DNA of 64,000 nucleotides from Nocardioides alkalitolerans (GCA_038184435.1 CP116227.1:186001-250000), one strand, 5' to 3'; counted from the stretch's first letter, positions 18,335-26,873 are shown. Notes: a model not told the origin generated them from the sequence alone. Numbers and translations: made by a program.

Positions 18335-18624
18335 TGGCCATCGAGGTCCGGATCCCGACGATCCTGCGCACGTACACGGGCGGCGAGAAGGCGGTCTCCG
18401 CCGAGGGCGCCACGCTGGCGAGCCTCATCGACGACCTCGAGGCGAACCACCCGGGCATCCGGGACCGCCTCGTCGAGAGCGGCGAGGGCGACGACGTCGA
18501 CCTGCGCCGCTTCGTCAACGTCTACATCAACGACGAGGACGTCCGCTTCATCGGCGGCCTCGAGGCCGAGCTCTCCGACGGCGACCAGGTCGTCGTGCTG
18601 CCGGCCGTCGCCGGCGGCTGCTGA
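18334..18624 (+). CDS. cysO: Sulfur-carrier protein CysO (ubiquitin-like), C-terminal GGC
   Basis: This 96-residue MoaD/ThiS-type protein is close to M. tuberculosis CysO (IPTILRTYTGGEKAV, RFVNVYINDEDVRF, DGDQVVVLPAVAGG). The carrier is thiocarboxylated on its C-terminal Gly and provides sulfur to CysM for cysteine synthesis. Here the coding sequence ends GGC GGC TGC TGA, so the primary product is -AGGC, with one extra Cys after the Gly-Gly. That is formally the CysO-cysteine product that Mec cleaves, so the nascent protein would need Mec processing before use. Confidence 0.93.
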   Translation: MAIEVRIPTILRTYTGGEKAVSAEGATLASLIDDLEANHPGIRDRLVESGEGDDVDLRRFVNVYINDEDVRFIGGLEAELSDGDQVVVLPAVAGGC

Positions 18625-18650
18625 GCCGTCCGTGACCCGCCACGGATCGG

Positions 18651-18656
18651 TAGGGT
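18651..18656 (+). promoter_or_regulatory. Leaderless -10 element of the NYN gene
   Basis: TAGGGT lies seven bases before the ATG at 18664. Its AGGG could instead serve as a ribosome-binding site on a longer transcript from mec-cysO. Confidence 0.4.
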
Positions 18657-18663
18657 GCCGGTC

Positions 18664-19284
18664 ATGACGGAGCAGGGCACCCCGCAGGTCATCGAGGCCA
18701 CCGCGCCCACCGAGCCCGTGGCGGCGCCCGCGCCGCGGCGCACGATCATCCTCGTCGACGGCGAGAACATCGACGCGACGCTGGGCAACTCGCTGCTCAA
18801 CCGACGGCCCACGCCGGAGGAGCGGCCGCGATGGGAGCGCGTCACGGCGTACGCCGAGAAGCTCTGGGACCAGCCCGTCACCGGGCTGTTCTTCCTCAAC
18901 GCCAGCCACGGCACGCTCCCGAGCGCGTTCGTGCAGGCGCTCCTCGCGCTCGGCTACCGGCCTGTCCCCCTGTCCGGTCGCAGCGACCAGAAGGTCGTCG
19001 ACCTCGGTATCCAGCGCACCCTCCAGGCACTCGTCGGCCACGACGCCGACGTCCTGCTCGTCAGCCACGACGGTGACTTCGTCGAGGACCTGCGGCCCCT
19101 CGTCTCCGACGACGGGCGGCGGGTGGCGCTGCTGGCGCTGCGGGAGTACGCCAGCTCGGGCTTCACCGCCCTCGGCGTGCCGATCCACGACCTCGAGGAG
19201 GACGTGCGGGCGTTCAACGTGCCGCTGCCGCGCGTGCGCATCATCTCCCTCGACGACTTCGACCCCGAGGTCTTCCTGCGCTGA
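18664..19284 (+). CDS. NYN domain protein (PIN-like ribonuclease fold)
   Basis: The 206-residue protein has a short Ala/Pro-rich leader and then a LabA/NYN domain with its acidic residues: Asp32 and Asn35 in ILVDGENID, Asp in SDQKVVDLGI and Asp in VLLVSHDGDFV. The fold is that of metal-dependent ribonucleases acting on RNA. The C-terminal IISLDDFDPEVFLR resembles the domain end seen in actinobacterial homologues. It sits between cysO and cysM, which are adjacent in M. tuberculosis as I recall, and a strong hairpin follows it. A functional tie to cysteine synthesis is unproven. Confidence 0.85.
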   Translation: MTEQGTPQVIEATAPTEPVAAPAPRRTIILVDGENIDATLGNSLLNRRPTPEERPRWERVTAYAEKLWDQPVTGLFFLNASHGTLPSAFVQALLALGYRPVPLSGRSDQKVVDLGIQRTLQALVGHDADVLLVSHDGDFVEDLRPLVSDDGRRVALLALREYASSGFTALGVPIHDLEEDVRAFNVPLPRVRIISLDDFDPEVFLR

Positions 19285-19303
19285 TCCGTCGGCGCGGCTC
19301 GCT

Positions 19304-19329
19304 CCGACCGTGCCCGTGGGCACGGTCGG
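19304..19329. terminator. Strong hairpin between the NYN gene and cysM
   Basis: CCGACCGTGCCC and GGGCACGGTCGG pair perfectly with a 2-base loop, 20 bases past the NYN stop. This suggests that mec-cysO-NYN ends here and cysM has its own transcription, or is attenuated. Confidence 0.5.
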
Positions 19330-19362
19330 GGCGCCACCCACGACGGTGGGAGGATGGCGGCC

Positions 19363-20310
19363 ATGCGCTTCGACGACCTGGTCGCCTCCGTCGGCAACAC
19401 CCCCCTCGTGGGGCTGCCCCGGCTCTCGCCGAGCCCTGACGTCCGCCTCTGGGCGAAGCTCGAGGACCGCAACCCGACGGGCTCCATCAAGGACCGCCCG
19501 GCGATGAAGATGATCGAGCAGGCCGAGAAGGAGGGCCTGCTCCGGCCGGGCTGCACGATCCTCGAGCCCACGTCGGGCAACACCGGCATCTCGCTCGCGA
19601 TGGCGGCGAAGCTCAAGGGCTACCGCGCCGTGTTCGTCATGCCGGAGAACACCTCGGAGGAGCGTCGCCAGCTGCTCCGCATGTGGGGCGCGGAGATCTA
19701 CTCGAGCCCCGCCGCGGGCGGCTCCAACGAGGCGGTCCGCGTCGCCAAGGGCATGGCGGAGGAGCACCCCGACTGGGTGATGCTCTACCAGTACGGCAAC
19801 GCCGCCAACGCCCTCGCCCACGAGGAGGGCACCGGCCCGGAGATCCTGGCCGACCTCCCCGAGATCACCCACTTCGTCGCCGGTCTCGGCACGACCGGCA
19901 CCCTCATGGGCGTCTCGCGCTTCTTCCGGAGCGCCAAGCCCGACGTGCGCATCGTCGCCGCGGAGCCGCGCTACGGCGAGCTGGTCTACGGGCTCCGCAA
20001 CCTCGACGAGGGCTTCGTCCCGGAGCTGTACGACGCGGACCTCATCGACGCCCGGTTCTCGGTGGGCCCGCGCGACGCCGTACGCCGCGTGCGGGAGCTT
20101 CTCGAGCTCGAGGGCATCTTCGCGGGCATCTCGACGGGTGCGATCCTCCACGCCGCGCTGGGCCAGGCGGCGAAGGCGGTCAAGGCCGGTGAGAGGGCTG
20201 ACATCGCGTTCGTCGTGTGCGACGGTGGATGGAAGTACCTGTCGACCGGCGCCTACGAGGGCACGGTCGACGAGGCCGAGGAGCGCTTGGAGGGCCAACT
20301 GTGGGCATAG
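19363..20310 (+). CDS. cysM: CysO-dependent cysteine synthase
   Basis: The 315-residue PLP enzyme closely follows M. tuberculosis CysM (Rv1336). The PLP Lys43 lies in NPTGSIKDRP, the phosphate loop is EPTSGNTGISLAMA, and the family-specific AAEPRYGE and C-terminal GWKYLSTGAY...LEGQLWA are present. It uses O-phosphoserine and thiocarboxylated CysO rather than free sulfide, giving oxidant-resistant cysteine synthesis. Start: ATG 19363, with GGGAGG nine bases upstream; an ATG at 19354 overlaps that ribosome-binding site and is less likely. The end overlaps the next gene by ten bases. Confidence 0.95.
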   Translation: MRFDDLVASVGNTPLVGLPRLSPSPDVRLWAKLEDRNPTGSIKDRPAMKMIEQAEKEGLLRPGCTILEPTSGNTGISLAMAAKLKGYRAVFVMPENTSEERRQLLRMWGAEIYSSPAAGGSNEAVRVAKGMAEEHPDWVMLYQYGNAANALAHEEGTGPEILADLPEITHFVAGLGTTGTLMGVSRFFRSAKPDVRIVAAEPRYGELVYGLRNLDEGFVPELYDADLIDARFSVGPRDAVRRVRELLELEGIFAGISTGAILHAALGQAAKAVKAGERADIAFVVCDGGWKYLSTGAYEGTVDEAEERLEGQLWA

Positions 20311-21209
20311 GGCGAGCGGGCGGTCGGTCGAGGGTCGCGGCGGTCCTCGTCGCGCTGGCCGCGGGCCTCGCGCTCGCGTCACCGGCTCCCTCGGGGGCCG
20401 CGGCTCCCGGGGCGCCCACGGCGTCCGCGGCGTCCGCGGCCCTGCCCCAGATGGTGGCCACGGGTCCCGACTACATGAAGGGCTCGGCCAGCTACGGCGG
20501 CACGCTCACCGCGATGGTGGCCGCGCGCCAGCCGCAGTTCACGGGCGGCACGTTGCAGTGGTACCGCGGTGGCACCGCGATCCCCGGCGCGACCGGGCGC
20601 ACCTACAAGCCGACGCCGGCCGACGTCGGGCAGAAGATCCGCTTCGTCGCGATGCTGACCCGCAGCGGCTTCGAGACCCAGCGCGCGGTGTCGCAGCCGA
20701 CGCCGCCGATCGCGCACGCGAGCCCGCTCAAGCGCACGGTGCGCTACGACGTGCGGGTGGACGCCACCGGCACGATCCCCGCCGCCGAGGTCGAGACCTT
20801 CGTCGCCCAGGCGCAGCAGACCTACGACGACGCCCGCGGGTGGCGGGCCGGCGGCACCGCGTTCACGCGCACCTCCCGGTCCCAGTCGCAGTTCACCCTC
20901 GTGCTGGCGACGTCCGACCGGATGACGTCCTACTCGAGCGTCTGCAGCGCGCAGTGGAGCTGTCGCGTGGGGCGCAACGTCATCATCAACTGGACCCGGT
21001 GGAAGACCGCCTCGCCGGCGTGGAACGCGGCCGGGGGCTCGCTGCGCGACTACCGCCACATGGTCGTCAACCACGAGACGGGCCACTGGCTCGGCCGCGG
21101 CCACGCCGGGTGCTCGCGGCAGGGCGCGCTCGCGCCGGTCATGATGCAGCAGTCCAAGGGTCTCGGTGGGTGCCGGTTCAACCCGTGGCCGCTGCCGAGC
21201 GAGCGCTGA
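20301..21209 (+). CDS. Secreted DUF3152 protein with HExxHxxGxxH motif
   Basis: Beginning at a GTG within the cysM end, the 302-residue protein has a Sec signal peptide (RVAAVLVALAAGLALASPAP). A ~80-residue Ig-like domain of the type common in Nocardioides follows (TLQWYRGGTAIPGATGRTYK). The C-terminal DUF3152 domain contains HETGHWLGRGH at residues 258-268, which fits the zinc-metallopeptidase HExxHxxGxxH signature. It is therefore a candidate extracellular metallopeptidase, although the family is formally uncharacterised. In M. tuberculosis a rhomboid protease gene (Rv1337) occupies this slot as I recall. Confidence 0.85.
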   Translation: MGIGRAGGRSRVAAVLVALAAGLALASPAPSGAAAPGAPTASAASAALPQMVATGPDYMKGSASYGGTLTAMVAARQPQFTGGTLQWYRGGTAIPGATGRTYKPTPADVGQKIRFVAMLTRSGFETQRAVSQPTPPIAHASPLKRTVRYDVRVDATGTIPAAEVETFVAQAQQTYDDARGWRAGGTAFTRTSRSQSQFTLVLATSDRMTSYSSVCSAQWSCRVGRNVIINWTRWKTASPAWNAAGGSLRDYRHMVVNHETGHWLGRGHAGCSRQGALAPVMMQQSKGLGGCRFNPWPLPSER

Positions 21210-21278
21210 GGCCCGACGCCGTGCCGACACCTGCGTGACGTCCGTGACGCGTCGTCGCGTTGCGTGCGTGTTACCCCG

Positions 21279-21284
21279 TAGATT
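21279..21284 (+). promoter_or_regulatory. Leaderless -10 element of murI
   Basis: TAGATT lies eight bases before the GTG at 21293. There is no good ribosome-binding site for that start, consistent with a leaderless mRNA. Confidence 0.4.
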
Positions 21285-21292
21285 GGCCCGTC

Positions 21293-22105
21293 GTGGTGGA
21301 CGACGTGGCTGACGCACCGGTCGGCATCTTCGACTCGGGGTTCGGCGGCCTGACGGTGGCCCGGTCGGTGATCGACCAGCTGCCCCACGAATCGGTGCTC
21401 TACCTGGGCGACACGGCCCGCCAGCCCTACGGCCCGAAGCCGATCGGCGAGGTGCGGGAGTACGCGCTGGAGTGCCTCGACCACCTCGTCGCGCGGGGCG
21501 TCAAGGCCCTCGTCATCGCCTGCAACTCCGCGAGCGCGGCCATGCTGCGCGACGCGCGCGAGCGCTACGACGTGCCCGTCGTCGAGGTCATCTACCCGGC
21601 GACCCGCCGTGCGGTCGCCGCCACCCGCTCGGGGCGCATCGGCGTGATCTGCACGCGCGCGACGGCCGCCTCCATGGCGTACGACGACGCGTTCGCCGCC
21701 GCCCCGCACGTCGAGCTCGTCACGCAGGCGTGCCCGCGGTTCGTCGAGTTCGTCGAGAACGGGGTGACCTCCGGTCCGGAGCTCCTCGAGGCGGCGCACT
21801 CCTACCTCGCCCCGCTGATCGCGGCCGACGTCGACACCCTCGTGCTGGGCTGCACCCACTACCCGCTGCTGACCGGTGTGATCTCGTCGATCATGGGGGA
21901 CGGTGTCACGCTGGTGAGCAGTGCGGAGGAGAGCGCGAAGGCGGTGTACCGGATGCTGGCGACCACCGGACTGATGCGCGCGGGCGGCGACGCGTCGTAC
22001 GAGTTCGTGACGACGGGCGAGCCCGGCGAGTTCGAGCGGATCGGCCGCCGCTTCCTCGGCCCCGAGCTCGCGATCGCGAGCCAGTTCGCGGGAGGGCTCG
22101 CATGA
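21293..22105 (+). CDS. murI: Glutamate racemase
   Basis: The ~270-residue enzyme makes D-glutamate for peptidoglycan. The two catalytic cysteines are in VIACNSASAAM and VLGCTHYPLL, and the N-terminal VGIFDSGFGGLTVARSV is diagnostic. Start codon choice is uncertain: GTG at 21293, 21296 or 21305 are all in frame; the TAGATT hexamer favours 21293. It is followed by the MBL-fold gene with a 4-base overlap, the order found in mycobacteria (Rv1338-Rv1339). Confidence 0.94.
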   Translation: MVDDVADAPVGIFDSGFGGLTVARSVIDQLPHESVLYLGDTARQPYGPKPIGEVREYALECLDHLVARGVKALVIACNSASAAMLRDARERYDVPVVEVIYPATRRAVAATRSGRIGVICTRATAASMAYDDAFAAAPHVELVTQACPRFVEFVENGVTSGPELLEAAHSYLAPLIAADVDTLVLGCTHYPLLTGVISSIMGDGVTLVSSAEESAKAVYRMLATTGLMRAGGDASYEFVTTGEPGEFERIGRRFLGPELAIASQFAGGLA

Positions 22106-22905
22106 CCGCCGACGAGCCGACGGGGCTCCGCCTCACCGTCGTGGGCTGCGCCGGGTCGTACCCCGGTCCCACGTCGCCCGCCAGCTGCTACCTCCTCGAG
22201 GCCGACGGCGACGACGGCGCGGGCGGCACCCGCCGCTGGCGGATCCTGCTCGACCTCGGCAACGGTGCGCTCGGCGCGCTCCACAACCACGCGGACCCCC
22301 TCGCCATCGACGCGGTCTTCGTCAGCCACCTCCACGCCGACCACTGCCTCGACCTGTGCGGCTACTACGTGCTGCGCAAGTACCACCCCTCCGGCGCCCA
22401 GCCCCGCATCCCCGTCTGGGCGCCGGCCGGCGCGGCGGAGCGGCTGGCCCGCGCCTACGACCTGCCGCTCGACCCGGGGATGACCGAGGAGTTCGACTTC
22501 ACGGAGTACGCCGCGGACCGCGCCCCCGTGCAGGTCGGGCCCTTCACGGTGCAGCCGTTCGAGGTCTACCACCCGGTGACGGCCTACGCGCTGCGGGTGA
22601 CCGCCGCCGGCCGCACGTTGACCTACTCCGGTGACACCGCGCCGTGCACGGGCCTCGACGAGGCCGCGGCGGGCGCCGACCTGCTGCTGGCCGAGGCCGC
22701 GTTCCGGAGCCAGGACGACAACCCGCCCGGCGTCCACCTCACGGGTGCGGACGCCGGCGAGCTCGCGACCCGGGCCGACGTGGGCCAGTTGGTGCTGACC
22801 CACGTGCCCGCCTGGTTCGACCCGCTCGACGCCCACGGCGAGGCGGTCGAGAAGTACGACGGCCCCACCTGGCTCGCCACCACCGGCGCGGTGTTCGAGG
22901 TCTGA
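22102..22905 (+). CDS. MBL-fold phosphodiesterase (Rv1339-like)
   Basis: The 267-residue metallo-beta-lactamase-fold protein has the metal motif SHLHADHCLD and further ligands in TYSGDTAPC and LVLTHVPAW. Position directly after murI and sequence style match M. tuberculosis Rv1339, which has been reported as an atypical class II cAMP phosphodiesterase. The N-terminal LTVVGCAGSYPGPTSPASCY segment is typical of that subgroup. Cyclic-nucleotide hydrolysis is therefore the leading proposal, with tRNase Z-like activity the alternative. The ATG at 22102 has GGAGGG six bases upstream. Confidence 0.85.
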   Translation: MTADEPTGLRLTVVGCAGSYPGPTSPASCYLLEADGDDGAGGTRRWRILLDLGNGALGALHNHADPLAIDAVFVSHLHADHCLDLCGYYVLRKYHPSGAQPRIPVWAPAGAAERLARAYDLPLDPGMTEEFDFTEYAADRAPVQVGPFTVQPFEVYHPVTAYALRVTAAGRTLTYSGDTAPCTGLDEAAAGADLLLAEAAFRSQDDNPPGVHLTGADAGELATRADVGQLVLTHVPAWFDPLDAHGEAVEKYDGPTWLATTGAVFEV

Positions 22906-23062
22906 GGGAGAAAACGCGGACGCGGCTCCCGGGCGGGGCTCCGAGCCCGTCGAGCCGGCCCGGAACTGTGCAGCTGGGGCGTGCCGGAGGCGGTGGGCTC
23001 CTCCCCGACGTCACATTTCGTCAATCCGGCACGATGCGGCCGGGACGTCGAGGTGCTCGACC

Positions 23063-23743
23063 TCAGACCAGCCCGGCGTCGTGCACGCAGATGGCGATCT
23101 GCACGCGGTTGGTGGCGCCGAGCTTGTCGAAGAGCCGCGAGACGTGGGCCTTGACCGTCGGCACGGACAGGTAGAGCTCGGCCGCGATGTCGGCGTTCGA
23201 CAGCCCGCGGCCGACGGCCACGGCCACCTCGCGCTCGCGCTCCGTCAGGGTCGCGAGCTTGACCTCGGCCTCGGCGGTGCGGGGGTCGCTGCCCTGGCGG
23301 ACCTGTCGGATGAGCGTCTGCGTGACGGAGGGGGAGAGCATCGGCTCGCCGTCGGCCACCTTCCGGATGGCGGCGACGATCTCGGGCGGCGGGGTGTCCT
23401 TGAGCAGGAAGCCGTCGGCGCCCGCGGCGAGCGCGCCGACGACGTAGTCGTCCGCGTCGAAGGTCGTCAGCACGATGACCCGGGGCGGCTGCGGCCGGGC
23501 GTGGAGCGCCGCCGTCGCCTCGAGGCCGTCCATGACGGGCATGCGGATGTCCATGAGCACGACGTGGGGCCGCAGGGAGGCGGCGAGGGTCGTGCCCTCG
23601 CGACCGTCGCGCGCCTCGCCGACGACCTCGAGGTCGGGCTGGCCGCCCAGCATGAGCCCGAGCGCGGAGCGCACCAGGGGGTCGTCGTCGACCACGAGCA
23701 CCCGGATCGGGGTCGCGGCGGGCTCGGCTGTGGAGGCGGTCAC
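23063..23743 (-). CDS. NarL/LuxR-family response regulator
   Basis: The 226-residue protein has a receiver domain (VLVVDDDPLVRSALG, phospho-acceptor Asp65 in LMDIRMPVMDG, Lys in FLLKDTPPPE) and a C-terminal LuxR-type helix-turn-helix (LTEREREVAVAVGRGLSNAD, then TVKAHVSRLFDKL). It overlaps the histidine kinase gene by four bases, so the two are a pair. The divergent ABC transporter operon at 25025 is the likely target, as such pairs often regulate a neighbouring exporter. Confidence 0.94.
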   Translation of the reverse strand: MTASTAEPAATPIRVLVVDDDPLVRSALGLMLGGQPDLEVVGEARDGREGTTLAASLRPHVVLMDIRMPVMDGLEATAALHARPQPPRVIVLTTFDADDYVVGALAAGADGFLLKDTPPPEIVAAIRKVADGEPMLSPSVTQTLIRQVRQGSDPRTAEAEVKLATLTEREREVAVAVGRGLSNADIAAELYLSVPTVKAHVSRLFDKLGATNRVQIAICVHDAGLV

Positions 23744-24894
23744 GAGGCCCACGGTAGCCACGCGTGGACGACGAACGCATCCCCGTCGCGGCCGTGGGTG
23801 AGGTGTCCTCCGGCGAGGTCGACGCGCTCGGTGAGGCCCACCAGGCCGAGTCCCGCACCGGGCACGCCGGGCGTGCTGAAGCCGTAGGGGTTGCGCAGCC
23901 GCACCTCGACCCCGTCCTCGGGCGTGCCGCGCAGGCAGATGGACAGCAGGGCGCCGGGAGCGTGCTTCTGGGCGTTGGTGATGCCCTCCTGCACGACGCG
24001 GTAGAGCGCACGCCCGACCGGGGTCGGCGGGGCCTCGTCCAGCTCGTCGTCGAAGGCGATCCGCGCCCCGGCCTCGACCGCCTCCGCCACGAGCGCGCCG
24101 ACGTCCTCGTAGGTCGGCTGCGGCCGGTGCGTGACCTCGCCGGTCGCGGGGTCGCGCAGCACGCCGAGGACGCCGCGGAGGTCGTCGAGCGCCTCGTTGG
24201 CCCGCACCTGCACCTCGGCGATGCCCTCGCGCAGCGCGTCGGCGTCGAGGTCGGTGCGGTAGGACAGCGCGCCCGCGTGCATCGACACCTGGCTGATCCG
24301 GTGGGCCAGCACGTCGTGCATCTCGCGGGCGATCCGGGAGCGTTCGTCGACCCGCGCCTTCGCGAGGCGCAGGTCCTGCTCGGCCTCCGCGCGCTCGGCC
24401 CGCTGACGCAGGGTCCAGAGCAGCTCGCGCCGCGATCCGATGTACATGCCCCAGGCCGCGATCGCGCCCGCCGCCGCGACGTTGGCCGTGAAGTTGAGCC
24501 ACATCGGGCTGGACCCGGTCGAGGGCGCGACCCGGAAGTAGATCTCGGCGCCCACGACGCTGAGGACGCTGGCGACCGCGATCTCCCAGTAGACGCGGCG
24601 GGTGGCGAGCGAGACCAGCGCGAGCACGGACGGGCCCGCGGCGAACGACGAGACGCAGGCGAGCGCGATGGTCACCACGACGACGAGCATCGGCCGCTGC
24701 CGGCGGAAGTGGACCGCCACGAAGCCGACGAGCCCGAGGAGCACGTCGACGGCGATCCACCAGGCGTGCCCCCGCTGCACCAGCAGCGAGTACGGCTCGA
24801 TCACGACCAGACCGCTGATGAGCAGCATCAGCAGCACGCGCCACGTCCGGCCCCACGTGCTGACGCGCGGCTGGTACTCGGCGGGGTCCGTCAC
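23740..24894 (-). CDS. Sensor histidine kinase (HisKA_3 type)
   Basis: The 384-residue protein has four to five membrane helices in residues ~18-155 with no extracellular sensing domain. A dimerisation helix carries the phospho-acceptor His193 in SRIAREMHDVLAHRI, followed by an HATPase region (GITNAQKHAPGA, GAGLGLVGLTERVDLAGGHL). This is the NarX/DesK-like class that partners NarL regulators. Lack of an external domain suggests it senses the membrane or its adjacent transporter. GTG start at 24894, with a TACGCT hexamer six bases upstream. Confidence 0.93.
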   Translation of the reverse strand: MTDPAEYQPRVSTWGRTWRVLLMLLISGLVVIEPYSLLVQRGHAWWIAVDVLLGLVGFVAVHFRRQRPMLVVVVTIALACVSSFAAGPSVLALVSLATRRVYWEIAVASVLSVVGAEIYFRVAPSTGSSPMWLNFTANVAAAGAIAAWGMYIGSRRELLWTLRQRAERAEAEQDLRLAKARVDERSRIAREMHDVLAHRISQVSMHAGALSYRTDLDADALREGIAEVQVRANEALDDLRGVLGVLRDPATGEVTHRPQPTYEDVGALVAEAVEAGARIAFDDELDEAPPTPVGRALYRVVQEGITNAQKHAPGALLSICLRGTPEDGVEVRLRNPYGFSTPGVPGAGLGLVGLTERVDLAGGHLTHGRDGDAFVVHAWLPWAS

Positions 24895-24900
24895 CCGGCC

Positions 24901-24906
24901 AGCGTA
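24901..24906 (-). promoter_or_regulatory. Leaderless -10 element of the kinase-regulator operon
   Basis: On the minus strand TACGCT lies six bases before the GTG at 24894, the same geometry as the other leaderless starts in the window. Confidence 0.4.
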
Positions 24907-25024
24907 GGGCGACGCGGGTCGCGTGGCTGCGGACCGGGGGCGCGGGCGACACCTACTTTCGTCGTACCCGATCAGGCCCACCGGACGATGTGCGACCGGC
25001 CGGCGACGGGGCACCATCGACGGC

Positions 25025-25960
25025 ATGATCACTGTCCAAGGACTCACGAAGAGGTACGGCGGCTTCACCGCCGTCGACGACGTCAGCTTCGTGGCGCAGG
25101 CCGGCCAGGTGACGGGCTTCCTCGGCCCCAACGGCGCCGGCAAGACGACGACGATGCGGATCCTCGCCGGTCTGACCCACCAGGACTCGGGGACCGCCAC
25201 CGTCGGCGGTCACCGCCTCCAGGACATTCCCAACCCGGGTCGGCACGTCGGCATCCTGCTCGACGCCTCGGCGCAGCACGCGGGCCGCACGGGCCGCGAG
25301 GTGCTGACGCTGGCCGCCAAGACCATGGGCCTGCCCGGGTCGCGCGTCGACGAGATGCTCGAGCTGGTCAGCCTCACCGACAGCGAGGCGAAGCGCCGGG
25401 TGCGCAACTACTCGCTGGGCATGCGGCAGCGCCTCGGCATCGCGCACGCCCTCATGGGCGATCCCCAGGTGCTGATCCTCGACGAGCCGGCCAACGGCCT
25501 CGACCCCGCCGGCATCCGGTGGATGCGCGGCCTGCTCCGCGGGTACGCCGAGCGTGGCGGCGCCGTCCTGCTCTCCAGCCACCTCCTGCACGAGGTCGAG
25601 CAGATCGCCGACGAGATGCTCGTCATCGGCCGGGGCAAGATCGTCGCCTCCGGCACGAAGGCGGAGCTGCTCGCCTCGGCCGGCACCTTCGTCAAGGCCG
25701 TCGACACGGCTGCGCTGGCGTCCGCCGCCCAGGCCAAGGGCCTCGCGGTGACGCCGTCCGGCGAGGGCTTCATCGTCGACGCCGAGCCCCAGGCCATCGG
25801 CGAGCTCGCGCTCGCCGCGCAGGCCGTGCTCCTCGAGCTGCGGGCCGCCGACGCGTCCGGCCTCGAGGACCTCTTCCTCCAGCTGACCGCCGACACCCAG
25901 CGCGAGGCGGCTGCCGCCTTCCCGCCCGGTTCGCCCTACCACCAAGGAGCCTCGGCATGA
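25025..25960 (+). CDS. ABC exporter ATP-binding protein
   Basis: The 311-residue ATPase has Walker A GPNGAGKTTT, signature NYSLGMRQRLGIAHAL (SLGMR in place of LSGGQ) and Walker B VLILDEPANGLDP, then the switch His in LLSSHLLHEVEQ. The ~90-residue C-terminal extension is typical of BcrA/CcmA-like drug or bacteriocin exporters. Its partner permease follows with a 4-base overlap. It is divergent from the two-component pair, 130 bp away, so it is probably their regulated target. Substrate unknown. Confidence 0.93.
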   Translation: MITVQGLTKRYGGFTAVDDVSFVAQAGQVTGFLGPNGAGKTTTMRILAGLTHQDSGTATVGGHRLQDIPNPGRHVGILLDASAQHAGRTGREVLTLAAKTMGLPGSRVDEMLELVSLTDSEAKRRVRNYSLGMRQRLGIAHALMGDPQVLILDEPANGLDPAGIRWMRGLLRGYAERGGAVLLSSHLLHEVEQIADEMLVIGRGKIVASGTKAELLASAGTFVKAVDTAALASAAQAKGLAVTPSGEGFIVDAEPQAIGELALAAQAVLLELRAADASGLEDLFLQLTADTQREAAAAFPPGSPYHQGASA

Positions 25961-26790
25961 GCGCCACCGCCCCCGCCCCCCACCTCGGCACGGGCACCTT
26001 CGACATCTCGGGCACCGCCCCGATCCCGCTGACGCGCCTCGTGGGCGTCGAGGTGCGGAAGCTCCTCGACACCCGGTCGGGCCGATGGCTGCTCATCGTG
26101 CAGGCCGCACTCATCACGATCGGCTCGCTGGTGCTCGCTGTGGTCATCGCGCGCAACGACGGGACCGCCGGGCTCTTCGACTTCACGTCGATCGCCGGCG
26201 GCGTGACCCAGCTGCTCCTGCCGGTGATGGCCATCATGGCGGTCACGACCGAGTGGTCGCAGCGCACCAACATGGCCACCTTCACGCTCGAGCCGCGTCG
26301 CGGCCGGGTCGTGCTGGCCAAGGCACTGGCCGCCGTGCTCGTCGGTCTGGCCGCCCTGGTGGTCGCGGTCGGCATCGGCGCCGTGATGACGGGACTGTCC
26401 GGCCTGCTCGGCGCGGAGACCAACTGGGACCCGCGGCCGGAGATGCTCCTGGGCTTCGCCGTGCTGCAGGTGATGAGCCTGCTCATCGGCTTCGCGTTCG
26501 GCACGCTGCTCCTCAACACGCCGGCCGCGATCGTGCTCTACATCGCGTTCTACACGATCATCCCGGGCATCATCGCCGCGGCGGCGTCGCTCATGTCGTG
26601 GTTCGACGACGTCCGGCCCTGGATCGACTTCAACATGGCGATCATGCCGCTGTCCGACTTCGGCCAGCCCGACAGCGAGCTGGGCTTCGGCGCCATCGAG
26701 TGGCCGGAGTTCACGACCTCGGTCGCCCTGTGGTTCGGGCTGCCGCTGGTGCTGGGCGTGCTCCGGATGCTCCGCGCCGAGGTGAAGTGA
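25957..26790 (+). CDS. ABC-2 type exporter permease
   Basis: The 277-residue protein has about six membrane helices: ~45-65 (WLLIVQAALITIGSLVLAVV), ~85-105, ~125-150, ~170-190, ~195-215 and ~250-270. After an N-terminal cytoplasmic VGVEVRKLLDTRSGRW segment, it has the layout of BcrB/YhaP-like permeases. The motif TTEWSQRTNMATFTLEP matches permeases of the actinobacterial BcrAB type. It forms one transporter with the upstream ATPase. Confidence 0.88.
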   Translation: MSATAPAPHLGTGTFDISGTAPIPLTRLVGVEVRKLLDTRSGRWLLIVQAALITIGSLVLAVVIARNDGTAGLFDFTSIAGGVTQLLLPVMAIMAVTTEWSQRTNMATFTLEPRRGRVVLAKALAAVLVGLAALVVAVGIGAVMTGLSGLLGAETNWDPRPEMLLGFAVLQVMSLLIGFAFGTLLLNTPAAIVLYIAFYTIIPGIIAAAASLMSWFDDVRPWIDFNMAIMPLSDFGQPDSELGFGAIEWPEFTTSVALWFGLPLVLGVLRMLRAEVK

Positions 26791-26873
26791 CCCCGGCGAC
26801 CTCCTGACCCCGGTCGGGGCTCGGTGACATCTGAGGGGAGTGTTCACCGAGCCCTGACCGGCCTGTCACCCCC

